A stretch of 64,000 bases of DNA from Methylomicrobium lacus LW14 (GTDB lineage Bacteria > Pseudomonadota > Gammaproteobacteria > Methylococcales > Methylomonadaceae): NCBI RefSeq assembly GCF_000527095.1, contig NZ_AZUN01000001.1, positions 2,170,001 to 2,234,000 of the forward strand. Reading direction: 5' to 3'. A model generated the notes under the pieces. It worked only from the letters and a program-made list of their open reading frames with translations. It did no database searches and was not told where the DNA came from. Positions within the stretch are counted from its first letter, which is position 1; each line of letters starts with the position of its first letter. This document shows, piece by piece, positions 1 to 8,258 of the stretch. The translations under genes were made by a program, and so were the position numbers.

Positions 1-241
1 GTCTTACATTCCCAATGGGTTGACCGCTCGGCTTATGATACAGTAACGTGTGTATCGAACAGGGATCCCATAAGTCGGTTTCCAGGGGCTCGCCGAGCGT
101 ATCGGCGGCAATCATGTTTTGTTCTTCAAAATAAACACGGTAGCGGATATGGAAAGCAGTTTTCTTTAATTCAGGACTGGTCGCCCTGAGCATGCGAAAA
201 TATTTCTGATAATGCGAGATAAGACTTAAATCGCAAGGCAT
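1..241 (-). CDS. PEP-CTERM/exosortase system-associated acyltransferase, N-terminal part
   Basis: Partial gene whose 3' end lies outside the window; about 80 codons are readable on the minus strand. The translation contains AFHIRYRVYFEE, then SIHTLLYHKPSGQPIGNVR. This is the pattern of the GNAT-like N-acyltransferases that accompany exosortase/PEP-CTERM systems (arginine-tyrosine-valine-tyrosine near the start, then a histidine-leucine-leucine strand and a GxVR strand). The ATG at 241 is preceded by GAGG at 8 nt spacing. An in-frame GTG at 250 overlaps that site, so ATG is preferred. It is divergent from the methyltransferase at 323 over an AT-rich 81-bp spacer. The family presumably acylates a small molecule or surface component; the substrate is unknown. 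Confidence 0.68.
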   Translation of the reverse strand, partial: MPCDLSLISHYQKYFRMLRATSPELKKTAFHIRYRVYFEEQNMIAADTLGEPLETDLWDPCSIHTLLYHKPSGQPIGNVR

Positions 242-322
242 TGCGTTCACCTCGATCGAGCACACTTATTAATATTATATTAAGATAGTGTAAAGCATTA
301 CGCTAATTAATCCACAGAATTC

Positions 323-1105
323 ATGAGCCAATCCAAGGCCTTCGACGGCCAAGTCAGCCCTCTCTACCTCGCCAAGGCAGCGGCTGTTTTGGCGCCGCTC
401 AAAAAACTCAGTTACGAACGGCTTGCCATCGGCAAGGCAAGCCATCTGCTTGACGTCGGCTGCGGCCCGGGGGCAGATGTAGCCGCCCTGGCAGACAGGA
501 TTGGAGCTGCCGGCCGGGTTATCGGTTTCGACCTGGAAATCGGCATGCTCAGGCAGGCCTTGTCAAGCCTCGAACAGGATCAGATCTGTTTCATTCAGGG
601 CGATGCGCTACAACTCCCGTTTCAAGACAATAGTTTTGACGGCTGCCGCAGCGAACGCCTGTTCATGCATCTTCCTGATCCCGACCGCACGCTGGCGGAA
701 ATGATTCGGGTCACCCGAGCCGGCGGCAAAATCGTGGTGATCGATACCGATTGGAGCAGCCTGTCGATCGATACGCCTTACCCGGCAATCGAGCGCGCAT
801 TGTCCGAATACCGGCTGACGCGCGTCCTCAAAAACGGCTATTCCGGACGCCGCTTGTACCGCCAATTCAGACAGCTCCAGCTTGCCGATATTGAAATTGA
901 AGCCTATCCGCTCTGCATCACCGATCGGGACCTGTTTTATTTTTTGACGATGCAGCAAGCGATCGAAGATCAAGCCCTCGCAGAGCAATGGATTACCGCC
1001 GAGCAACTGCTGGCTTGGCGCCGCGAGATTCAACACGCCGCCGACGCCGGCTGCTTTTATGCCAGCATCACGCTCGTGATGGTTTCCGCGATAAAGCCGC
1101 AATAA
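323..1105 (+). CDS. class I SAM-dependent methyltransferase
   Basis: 260-residue cytosolic protein with the Rossmann-type methyltransferase fold. The glycine-rich SAM motif I, LLDVGCGPG, is at residues 42-50. An acidic motif II (GFDLE) follows about 25 residues later, and a motif IV-like segment reads FDGCRSERLFMHLPDP. It belongs to the UbiE/Methyltransf_11 group. The substrate cannot be read from sequence. It is transcribed away from the exosortase-type acyltransferase, so a role in modifying a lipid or small molecule of that system is possible but unproven. The ribosome binding site is weak; the start is the first ATG of the frame. Confidence 0.8.
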   Translation: MSQSKAFDGQVSPLYLAKAAAVLAPLKKLSYERLAIGKASHLLDVGCGPGADVAALADRIGAAGRVIGFDLEIGMLRQALSSLEQDQICFIQGDALQLPFQDNSFDGCRSERLFMHLPDPDRTLAEMIRVTRAGGKIVVIDTDWSSLSIDTPYPAIERALSEYRLTRVLKNGYSGRRLYRQFRQLQLADIEIEAYPLCITDRDLFYFLTMQQAIEDQALAEQWITAEQLLAWRREIQHAADAGCFYASITLVMVSAIKPQ

Positions 1106-1423
1106 TACCGCCAATCATCACTACCGTTTAGGGCCCCTTCGCCGCATTGCTCGGCGGCCCTCCGTAAAAAGCGCCAGCGCGCAGCATCTGCAAGAAAATC
1201 GCAGCGGTCAATTTTTTATTGTGGTTGTTTAAACTTTTCAGTAACCTACTCCCCGGCTTGTGTAATTGTCAACCCCTCGATTCGCCCATCAGGACGAGAC
1301 GATCGGTTCGCAAGGCCGCTGCAGGGCAGGATCAAAACCAGGTTTATGCCTTTCATTCCAGAAAGAACGCGCCGGCCGTTACCGGGCTATTTAAATAACA
1401 ATAACTAAAAAATAGGAGGAACG
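1106..1423. other. intergenic region upstream of hppA
   Basis: No gene seen. It contains an imperfect inverted repeat with arms AGGGCC (1130-1135) and GGCCCT (1156-1161), possibly the end of the methyltransferase transcript but without a T run. The rest is presumably the hppA promoter and leader. It ends in the strong AGGAGG ribosome binding site of hppA. Confidence 0.4.
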
Positions 1424-3565
1424 GTGTTAACCGCATCGCTATCGATCATTATCGCGTTACTGATGGGGCTTCTGGGCGTTGCTTACGTCCTTTGGCAATT
1501 TAAAATCATTCTTGGCTACGACCGCGGCAATGCCGCCATGCAAGCGATCGCGGAAGCCATTCAAGAAGGGGCTTCGGCTTTTCTTACCCGGGAATACCGG
1601 GTTCTGGCCGTTTTCGTCGCGATCGTGGCGTCGGTCATTTCAACTTTTCTGCAATGGCAGACCGCGCTGTGCTTCGTCGTCGGCGCCATCGCCTCCGCGG
1701 GCGCGGGTTATCTCGGCATGTATGTGGCCGTGCGCGCGAACGTCAGAACCGCCGCCGCGGCCAGCCGGGGACTGCATGAAGGCCTCCGGGTCGCCTTCGG
1801 CAGCGGCGCGGTCATGGGCATGTCGGTGGTCAGCTTCAGCCTGATCGGGATGACGGTGCTTTATTTGATATTCAACGGCGATCCGAACCAGCTGACCTAC
1901 GTGACCGGCTTCGGCTTCGGCGCCAGCAGCATCGCCCTGTTCGCGCGCGTCGGCGGCGGCATCTACACCAAGGCCGCCGATGTCGGCGCCGATCTGGTCG
2001 GCAAGGTCGAAAAAGGCATTCCCGAGGATGACCCGCGCAACCCGGCGGTGATTGCCGATAACGTCGGCGACAATGTCGGCGATGTCGCCGGCATGGGCGC
2101 GGACTTGTTCGAAAGCTACAGCGGCTCGATCATCGCGGCCGCCACCCTGGGCGCGACGCTCGGCGCGGACAAGGCGGCCGCCTTCATCGGCCTGCCGTTC
2201 TTGGTTGCGGCGGTCGGCGTGTTGTCCAGCCTGTTCGGGATTTACATGGTGACCGGCGAAGAGAAAGACCCGACCGAAGCCACCACGAAGATTTACCCCG
2301 GCTACTCCTTATGGATTCGCTACAGCCATCACCTCCGCCGCTTCGTTGCGAAGATTGACGAACGGGCGACGCTGGAGGATTTGCTGACGGCGCTGCGCCG
2401 TTCGGTCTGGGGCGCCTCGGCCGCGGTTCTGGCGCTCAGCCTGTTGACCGTGTTGATTTCCGGCGTCAGCCTCAATTACTGGCTGGTGATCCTGGTCGGT
2501 CTGATCGCCGGCAACGGCATCGCCTACGCGACCGAATATTTCACCTCCTACACCGAAAAGCCGACCCTCGCGATCGCGCATGCGACCCAGACCGGCCCCG
2601 CGACCACGATCATCCAGGGCATGGCGGTCGGCATGCTGAGCACCCTGCTGCCGGTGTTGATCACCGCGGCCGCGATCCTGCTCAGCATCTGGCTCGGCTT
2701 CAAGGCCGACGGCACGATGGCGGCGGGCCTGTATGCGGTCGCGCTGTCCGGCGTCGGCATGCTGAGCACCTTGGGCGTCACGCTGGCGACCGACGCTTAC
2801 GGCCCGGTCGCGGACAACGCCGGCGGCATCGCCGAAATGGCCCATTTGCCGGGCGAAGTCCGCCACCGCACCGATGCGCTCGACAGCCTCGGCAACACGA
2901 CCGCCGCGACCGGCAAAGGCTTTGCGATCGGCTCGGCGGTATTGACCGCGCTGGCGCTGCTGGCCGCCTATGTCAGCGCCGCGAAAATCGAGACCTTGAA
3001 CATTCTCGGCCCGACCATGCTGCCCGGCATCCTGATCGGCGCGATGATGCCGTATCTGTTTTCGGCCCTGACGATGATGGCGGTCGGCAAGGCCGCGCAT
3101 GCGATTGTGATGGAAGTGCGCCGCCAGTTCCATGAAATCCCTGGCTTGATGGAAGGCACCGCGCAGCCCGATTACAAATCCTGCGTCAGCATTAGCACCG
3201 AAAGCGCCTTGCGTGAAATGATCCTGCCGGGGGCCCTGGCGGTCGTCGTGCCGATCGTGATCGGCCATGTGCTCGGCAAGGAAGCCCTGGCCGGTTTCCT
3301 GATCGGCACGATGAGTTCCGGCTTCCTGCTCGCGGTGATGATGGCGAATGCGGGCGGCGCCTGGGACAACGCGAAAAAATGGATCGAAACCGGACAATAC
3401 GGCGGCAAGGGCTCGGACGCGCACAAAGCGGCGGTCGTCGGCGACACGGTCGGCGACCCGTTCAAGGACACCAGCGGCCCGTCGCTGAACATCCTGATCA
3501 AGCTGATGACTATCGTTAGCTTGGTGTTCGCGACGTCGTTCGGTTCAGGTTGGCTAAGTTTTTGA
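1424..3565 (+). CDS. hppA: membrane-bound ion-translocating pyrophosphatase (K+-dependent type)
   Basis: 713-residue polytopic inner-membrane enzyme (about 16 hydrophobic segments) that hydrolyses PPi and pumps H+ or Na+. Diagnostic motifs: DVGADLVGKVE at 186-196, the DNVGDNVGD repeat around 212-220, and GDTVGDPFKDTSGPS near the C-terminus, all of which bind Mg-PPi. In GNTTAATGKG (490-499) residue 494 is Ala. In this family Ala here marks K+-dependent enzymes and Lys marks K+-independent ones. Whether H+ or Na+ is pumped is not decided. GTG start with AGGAGG 6 nt upstream. In combination with the PPi-dependent phosphofructokinase at 59.6 kb it implies recovery of energy from PPi. Confidence 0.96.
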   Translation: MLTASLSIIIALLMGLLGVAYVLWQFKIILGYDRGNAAMQAIAEAIQEGASAFLTREYRVLAVFVAIVASVISTFLQWQTALCFVVGAIASAGAGYLGMYVAVRANVRTAAAASRGLHEGLRVAFGSGAVMGMSVVSFSLIGMTVLYLIFNGDPNQLTYVTGFGFGASSIALFARVGGGIYTKAADVGADLVGKVEKGIPEDDPRNPAVIADNVGDNVGDVAGMGADLFESYSGSIIAAATLGATLGADKAAAFIGLPFLVAAVGVLSSLFGIYMVTGEEKDPTEATTKIYPGYSLWIRYSHHLRRFVAKIDERATLEDLLTALRRSVWGASAAVLALSLLTVLISGVSLNYWLVILVGLIAGNGIAYATEYFTSYTEKPTLAIAHATQTGPATTIIQGMAVGMLSTLLPVLITAAAILLSIWLGFKADGTMAAGLYAVALSGVGMLSTLGVTLATDAYGPVADNAGGIAEMAHLPGEVRHRTDALDSLGNTTAATGKGFAIGSAVLTALALLAAYVSAAKIETLNILGPTMLPGILIGAMMPYLFSALTMMAVGKAAHAIVMEVRRQFHEIPGLMEGTAQPDYKSCVSISTESALREMILPGALAVVVPIVIGHVLGKEALAGFLIGTMSSGFLLAVMMANAGGAWDNAKKWIETGQYGGKGSDAHKAAVVGDTVGDPFKDTSGPSLNILIKLMTIVSLVFATSFGSGWLSF

Positions 3566-3586
3566 TTTTAATTAGCGTATCACACA

Positions 3587-3728
3587 ATTCCCACGCTCTG
3601 CGTGGGAATACGACTTGAACTCGCTCCCGCGGTTCGGGACGCCAAGCGTCCTTGAGCGAGTTCCCACTCAGAGCATCACTGCCATTAAGTTAAGCCAATC
3701 ATGGCAGTGACTCAGAGCGTGGGAACCA
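3587..3728. repeat. palindromic repeats with a 33-bp remnant of the CACTGCC MITE
   Basis: A TTCCCACG...CGTGGGAA palindrome starts near 3589 and a second hairpin-forming segment follows. Inside the second, 3677-3709 reads CACTGCCATTAAGTTAAG, a few bases, then ATGGCAGTG. These are two abbreviated ends of the MITE family found in full at 5658-5812. It is flanked by the direct repeat ACTCAGAGC (3666-3674 and 3710-3718). The remaining bases to 4027 are AT-rich leader for manC; nothing else was recognised. Confidence 0.7.
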
Positions 3729-4027
3729 TCATTGGAAATTGTTGCTAACGGAATTCTAAAGGCATTCACAACATCGTCACTGCCAAGGAAAATCTGTAAA
3801 TTTAACTCTCCCAGCAGACATTTAATAATTAGTTAAGAATAAAATATTATCCTTAGAGTCATCACGTAGAAAATTCAATATTTCTATTCAGCTTCCAACA
3901 AAAAGCTAAAGGATTAGCGAAATGGAACACCAAATTGGCGATTCCTTCCTGCGGCAACTATAGCGACATTCACCGACTGCACCTTACTGCATTCATTACA
4001 TTAACTCGAAATTTCGTGTTGTTTCCC

Positions 4028-5443
4028 ATGATCCCTATTATTTTATCCGGCGGCTCCGGCACTCGCCTTTGGCCCCTGTCTCGCAGCCAGCAGCCTAAAC
4101 AGTTTTTACCCTTGGTTTCAGAAAAAACGATGTTGCAGGAAACATGGCAGCGTCTGGTCGGAGTTCAGGCACTGAGCGCACCGATTGCCGTATGTAATGA
4201 AGACCATCGTTTCATGGTGGCCGAACAGTTGCGGGAAATCGATGTTAAACCCCGTGCGATCATTTTAGAGCCGGTGGGGCGCAATACGGCGCCGGCCGTT
4301 GCGTTGGCGGCATTGGCCGTGCCTCCGGACGAGGTGATGTTGGTGCTGCCTTCGGACCACGTCATTTTGCAGGCTTCGGTGTTTCAGGAATCCGTCAAAA
4401 AGGCGGAACAATTAGCGCAGCAAGGCCATTTGGTGACTTTCGGCATTGTGCCAACGCATCCGGAAACCGGCTATGGCTATATCAGGCGCGGCAATGCCGC
4501 GGAAAATTCGGCCTATCCGGTGTCGGCTTTTGTGGAGAAACCCGATTTGGCAACGGCGCAAATCTATTTGGATAGCGGCGAGTATTTCTGGAATAGCGGC
4601 ATGTTTGCCTTTAAAGCCGGCGTTTTTTTACAGGAATTGGCAAAATTTAATCCTCAAATGCTTGCGGTTTGCCAGGAAGCTTTTAATGCCGCGCAACGCG
4701 ATGTCGATTTTGTACGCATCTCGCGAGATATTTTCAAAACCTGTCCGTCTGACTCGATTGACTATGCGGTGATGGAAAAAACCGATCTGGCCATGGTGAT
4801 TCCGCTGAATGCCGGCTGGAACGATGTCGGTTCCTGGTCGGCATTGTGGGATGTGACCGATAAAGACGCCGAGGGCAATGCGATACGCGGTGATGTGTTG
4901 ACCGTCGATACCCACAATTCATTTATTCATTCCAGCAATAAGCTGGTCGCAACCTTGGGAGTGCACGATCTGGTGATTGTCGAAACGGATGATGCGGTCA
5001 TGGTAGCCCCCAAGGATAGAGTGCAAGATGTCAAGCTATTGGTTGATAAATTGAAACAACAACAACGTCCGGAAGTCGATACGCATCGCAAAGTCTATCG
5101 GCCGTGGGGCTTTTTCGATGAAATCGACGTAGGAGAACGGCATAAGACCAAACGCATCGTGGTAAAACCCGGTGCCAGTTTATCGGTCCAAATGCATCAT
5201 CATCGCGCGGAGCATTGGGTCGTCGTCAAGGGAACCGCGTTGGTCTGCCGAGGCGAGGAACAGGTGCTTATTTCGGAAAATCAATCGACCTTTATCCCGT
5301 TGGGCGTTGTTCATCGCCTGGAAAATCCAGGCGTGATTCCGCTCGAGATGATCGAGGTGCAATCGGGCAGTTATTTGGGCGAGGATGATATTGTTCGCTT
5401 TGCGGATCAATATGGTCGTCAGATTAAAACGCTAGTATCTTAG
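4028..5443 (+). CDS. manC: mannose-1-phosphate guanylyltransferase / mannose-6-phosphate isomerase
   Basis: 471-residue bifunctional type II enzyme making GDP-mannose. The N-terminal nucleotidyltransferase begins MIPIILSGGSGTRLWPLSR, the canonical pyrophosphorylase signature at residues 7-19. The C-terminal cupin has the isomerase motif VVKPGASLSVQMHHHRAEHW with metal-binding histidines. An upstream in-frame TTG near 3935 would add 31 unrelated residues. I chose the ATG at 4028 because it gives the family's usual N-terminus and length. No clear ribosome binding site is visible. GDP-mannose made here feeds gmd/fcl at 14.4-16.6 kb and probably mannosylation of the exopolysaccharide. Confidence 0.93.
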   Translation: MIPIILSGGSGTRLWPLSRSQQPKQFLPLVSEKTMLQETWQRLVGVQALSAPIAVCNEDHRFMVAEQLREIDVKPRAIILEPVGRNTAPAVALAALAVPPDEVMLVLPSDHVILQASVFQESVKKAEQLAQQGHLVTFGIVPTHPETGYGYIRRGNAAENSAYPVSAFVEKPDLATAQIYLDSGEYFWNSGMFAFKAGVFLQELAKFNPQMLAVCQEAFNAAQRDVDFVRISRDIFKTCPSDSIDYAVMEKTDLAMVIPLNAGWNDVGSWSALWDVTDKDAEGNAIRGDVLTVDTHNSFIHSSNKLVATLGVHDLVIVETDDAVMVAPKDRVQDVKLLVDKLKQQQRPEVDTHRKVYRPWGFFDEIDVGERHKTKRIVVKPGASLSVQMHHHRAEHWVVVKGTALVCRGEEQVLISENQSTFIPLGVVHRLENPGVIPLEMIEVQSGSYLGEDDIVRFADQYGRQIKTLVS

Positions 5444-5454
5444 GCTCCCTTCTG

Positions 5455-5572
5455 CCTGGCTTCCATGGCCTGGATTCGGCAACTGCTCCATGCCTTGCTC
5501 TAACTTCTGCATCCATGCAGTCGACCCGCTTGCGAACGGGTATGACGATATTGATGTATAACGATGAGCGCT
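5455..5572. repeat. partial copy of the CAT-TTATACACAA MITE family
   Basis: Resembles the right half of the element at 31060-31242: a segment containing GATTCGGCAACTGCTCC, then CTCTAACTTCTGCATCC, then CGACCCGCTTGCGAACGGGTATGACGA, ending GTATAACGATGAGC. The other inverted end is missing. It directly follows the manC stop codon. Confidence 0.65.
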
Positions 5573-5657
5573 CCAGCGGTGCGTGACGCCGGAGCATCAC
5601 TGGCAGCGAAACACGGGCCGGGACGCTGCGCGTGAACGGCATTCCCACGGAGGCCCT

Positions 5658-5812
5658 CACTGCCTTAAGTTAAGGCGGTTATCTCCCTCTCCCTTCGGGA
5701 GAGGGTCGGGGTGAGGGGAATAAAATAAGGAAAAATACTTTATTTTGATCCCCTCATCCTAGCCTTCTCCCGGAGGGAGAAGGGACCGGCCATCCTTAAC
5801 TTAATGGCAGTG
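5658..5812. repeat. 155-bp MITE-like element, CACTGCC/GGCAGTG terminal inverted repeats
   Basis: Left end CACTGCCTTAAGTTAAGG and right end CCTTAACTTAATGGCAGTG are inverted repeats. The interior holds a second pair of arms (CTCCCTCTCCCTTCGGGAGAGGG and its diverged counterpart CTTCTCCCGGAGGGAGAAG) around an AT-rich centre. No coding capacity. It is flanked by the exact 9-bp repeat ACGGAGGCC (5647-5655 and 5813-5821), as expected of a target-site duplication. The insertion site itself was a CCCACGG...CCGTGGG palindrome. Confidence 0.82.
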
Positions 5813-5859
5813 ACGGAGGCCGTGGGAACGAAACTGGAGCCCGCCTGTGGGAAAACGGA

Positions 5860-7296
5860 TTATTCGGTATCTGCGCGATCCCTTACGCGCGCCAGACAAG
5901 CTCGGACAATCTCTTCGGCGCGCGCTTGCGTCCCGGCTTCCGCATAGCAACGCAGTTCCGGCGCATTGCCCGATGCGCGAAGATGCACGATCTCCTCATT
6001 TTCAAAGGAAATACGCAAGCCATCGGTTTGATCGGTTTCGGCCGCTTGACCGCACAAATCGCCGAGTAAGTCCCGGACGGCGGCATCCGAGGTCGCCAGC
6101 GTGTGCAAAAGATGCCGACTTTTCTCGGCCGCGAAAGCGGGCAAACGGTCGCTGGCGGTAAAACGCCCCGGCAGGCTTCCCGGCAATTCGGACAATTTGA
6201 CGCGGCGCTCCCGAGCCATCGCCAGCAAGGCCAGCATCGGCAACACCGCATCGCGCGTCGGCAACGGTTGCAGCCTGCACCCCTCTTTTTCTAATGCGGT
6301 CGCCACCAGAAAGCCGCCATTCGCCTCAAAACCGACCACCGAATCATAGCCCTGCCCTATCAGCTCCTGCATGCCTTCGATCACATAAGGTGAACCGATC
6401 CGGGTGCGTTTGACGGTAAATCGCCCACACTTTTCGACAGCGGTATTGCTGCTGACCGGCGTTGCAATGGCGCCGGCCCCGACATATTGCGCACACAAGA
6501 TGCCGACAATATCGCCGCGCAGCCACTGGCCGTTTTGATCGCCGAGCAACGGACGGTCGGCATCGCCGTCGGTGGACAAGATCGCATCGAAGCCAAAGCC
6601 CTCGGCCCATTGCCTGGCTTTCGCCGTATCCTCCGCGCTGACCGCCTCGGTATCGATCGGCACAAACTGATCGGTGCGCTCGATTGACAGCACTTCGGCC
6701 CCCAGGGCCTCCAGAAGTTCGCGCAGCAGATCGCGCGCCACGCTCGAATGCTCATACAAGCCCAAACGCATGCCAGCCAGTTGCTGCGGCGCAAAGAATT
6801 GCAGATAACGCTCGATATAGCCTTGATAAGCCGCCCGGTTGGCGTCAGGAAGCGCGGCCATGGGCAAGACCTCCGGCATCGTCACATTCGCATCGCCAAT
6901 GGCCGCCTCATCCTGCTTGGTGATTTCTCCGTCGGGACGATAAAACTTGATGCCGTTGCGATCGAATGGAATATGGCTGCCGGTAATCATCAACGCCGGG
7001 ATATTTTGCTCCTGCGCATAAAAAGCCAAGGCCGGCGTCGGGATGATGCCGCAAAAATCTTCCGCAAAACCCGCGTAACGGATCGCCGCCACGCATACAC
7101 CGGCAATTGCAGGGCTGCTGGGACGCAAATCCATACCCACGGCAACACGCGAACCGGGCGGCGGCGCGATACTGTGCAAAAAGGCCAGTGTATAAGCGAA
7201 ACACACCTCGGCGTTCAAATCGGTCACCAGGCCCCGCGCACCGCTGGTACCGAAGCGGATCGGGCTGAGAGCAATGATTTCACGGCTGTTTTTCAT
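5860..7296 (-). CDS. phosphomannomutase-type alpha-D-phosphohexomutase
   Basis: 478-residue cytosolic enzyme interconverting hexose 6- and 1-phosphates, most likely mannose here given manC next door. All four family loops are present: the phosphoserine loop TGSHIP (Ser107), the Mg site DGDADR (243-248), the sugar-binding loop EANGG (324-328), and the phosphate-binding loop RASGNAPELR (440-449). The last is slightly off the usual RxSGTEP. The ATG at 7296 has AAAGGA 5 nt upstream. It converges with manC across the repeat-filled spacer. A phosphoglucomutase activity cannot be excluded from sequence alone. Confidence 0.88.
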   Translation of the reverse strand: MKNSREIIALSPIRFGTSGARGLVTDLNAEVCFAYTLAFLHSIAPPPGSRVAVGMDLRPSSPAIAGVCVAAIRYAGFAEDFCGIIPTPALAFYAQEQNIPALMITGSHIPFDRNGIKFYRPDGEITKQDEAAIGDANVTMPEVLPMAALPDANRAAYQGYIERYLQFFAPQQLAGMRLGLYEHSSVARDLLRELLEALGAEVLSIERTDQFVPIDTEAVSAEDTAKARQWAEGFGFDAILSTDGDADRPLLGDQNGQWLRGDIVGILCAQYVGAGAIATPVSSNTAVEKCGRFTVKRTRIGSPYVIEGMQELIGQGYDSVVGFEANGGFLVATALEKEGCRLQPLPTRDAVLPMLALLAMARERRVKLSELPGSLPGRFTASDRLPAFAAEKSRHLLHTLATSDAAVRDLLGDLCGQAAETDQTDGLRISFENEEIVHLRASGNAPELRCYAEAGTQARAEEIVRACLARVRDRADTE

Positions 7297-8258
7297 GAAT
7301 TCCTTTGAGTTGATTTAAAAATATAAATAGCGAATCAGCCACGGAAAGCCCGGGACAGACACAGCCTGTCGCACAAACATTAATACTGAGTCTAAACGCT
7401 ATTGTTAACCGCACTAATATTGCCCGACAACTGGGCATGGCGCAATAAAATCCTGATTAGCCCTGCTGCGATCTCTGGTAGCACTCAGGGCATGCTCTTA
7501 TACACAAGTCCGTCATTCCGGCAAGGACTGCCGGAATCCACGACTGGACGGTGCAGAAGGTAGGCAACGTAGGAGCGGTTGCCGACACAAAGGGAGGTTT
7601 TACGCTTGCCGTCCTTAGCCCGGGATTGCCGCTTCCAGGCCGGTGTTACGGCATTTATGGATAACGAGATGCACTCAGGGTAACCAGAAGAATTTTTAAA
7701 ATTTATGGCTTCTCGCCTTAATTAATGTAATTTTAAGATAAAAGCATTACTATTGGCCTAGCGCTATTTTTAAGTAGCGAAATAATATCTAAATCTAAGT
7801 CTCGGATTTTGTCGAAAAACCGAACAGATGCCGATACGCAGCGAGCCTTCGCATCTATAGATACAAGTTTTTCAGCTTTGCCAATTAAGAGGCAGGATGA
7901 GAGCTTGGCCGCAAAATCAAGCAAACATGACTTCAGAACAAGCTGAAGACTAAAAACTGAGGCATACGACCTTCCGCGATCCGTATGAGCCATCGGAGTG
8001 AGGCTCATGTACCGCCTTTATGGTCTAAAACTGAATTCGATTTGTTAACGGATCAAATAGAGAAGGCATTCACGATCTACAGATCCCGCAATTCAGCATC
8101 AAGTTTCGTTTCCACGACTGATGCGGCAAACGATAACCCTGTTTAGCCCCAAAATTTCATAAAACTTTGCTACTATCAAGCAATGAAATTTGAAAAATTA
8201 GCATTACGATTTTTTGATAGGCTCTAAATACCACTCTTCACTTTCTTGGACAATACAT
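7297..8258. other. 960-bp gap, mostly unexplained
   Basis: Between the divergent phosphohexomutase and the Ala-rich protein gene. 7491-7570 carries one end of the CAT-TTATACACAA repeat family (GCATGCTCTTATACACAAG, then a CCGGCA...TGCCGG hairpin). A 91-codon minus-strand frame at 7733-8008 has no recognisable features. Just upstream of 8259 the sequence is AT-rich with CTATCAA (about 8173) and TTGATAG (about 8214) as a loose inverted repeat. Nothing else can be supported. Confidence 0.4.

Noticed and set aside
2309..3424. 371-codon open frame antisense to hppA
   Set aside because: Compositional shadow of a high-GC gene: rich in Arg, His, Gln and Asp with no recognisable domain, and the plus-strand HppA is fully conserved.
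3935..4027. Upstream TTG extension of manC
   Set aside because: Adds 31 residues unlike any family member; the ATG at 4028 gives the canonical N-terminus.
7733..8008. 91-codon minus-strand frame in the gap before the Ala-rich gene
   Set aside because: No ribosome binding site, no recognisable motif and average composition; not enough support to call a gene.
8005..8030. Possible ops/JUMPstart element (GGCGGTAC on the minus strand)
   Set aside because: Differs from the GGCGGTAG core and does not precede a polysaccharide operon on that strand.
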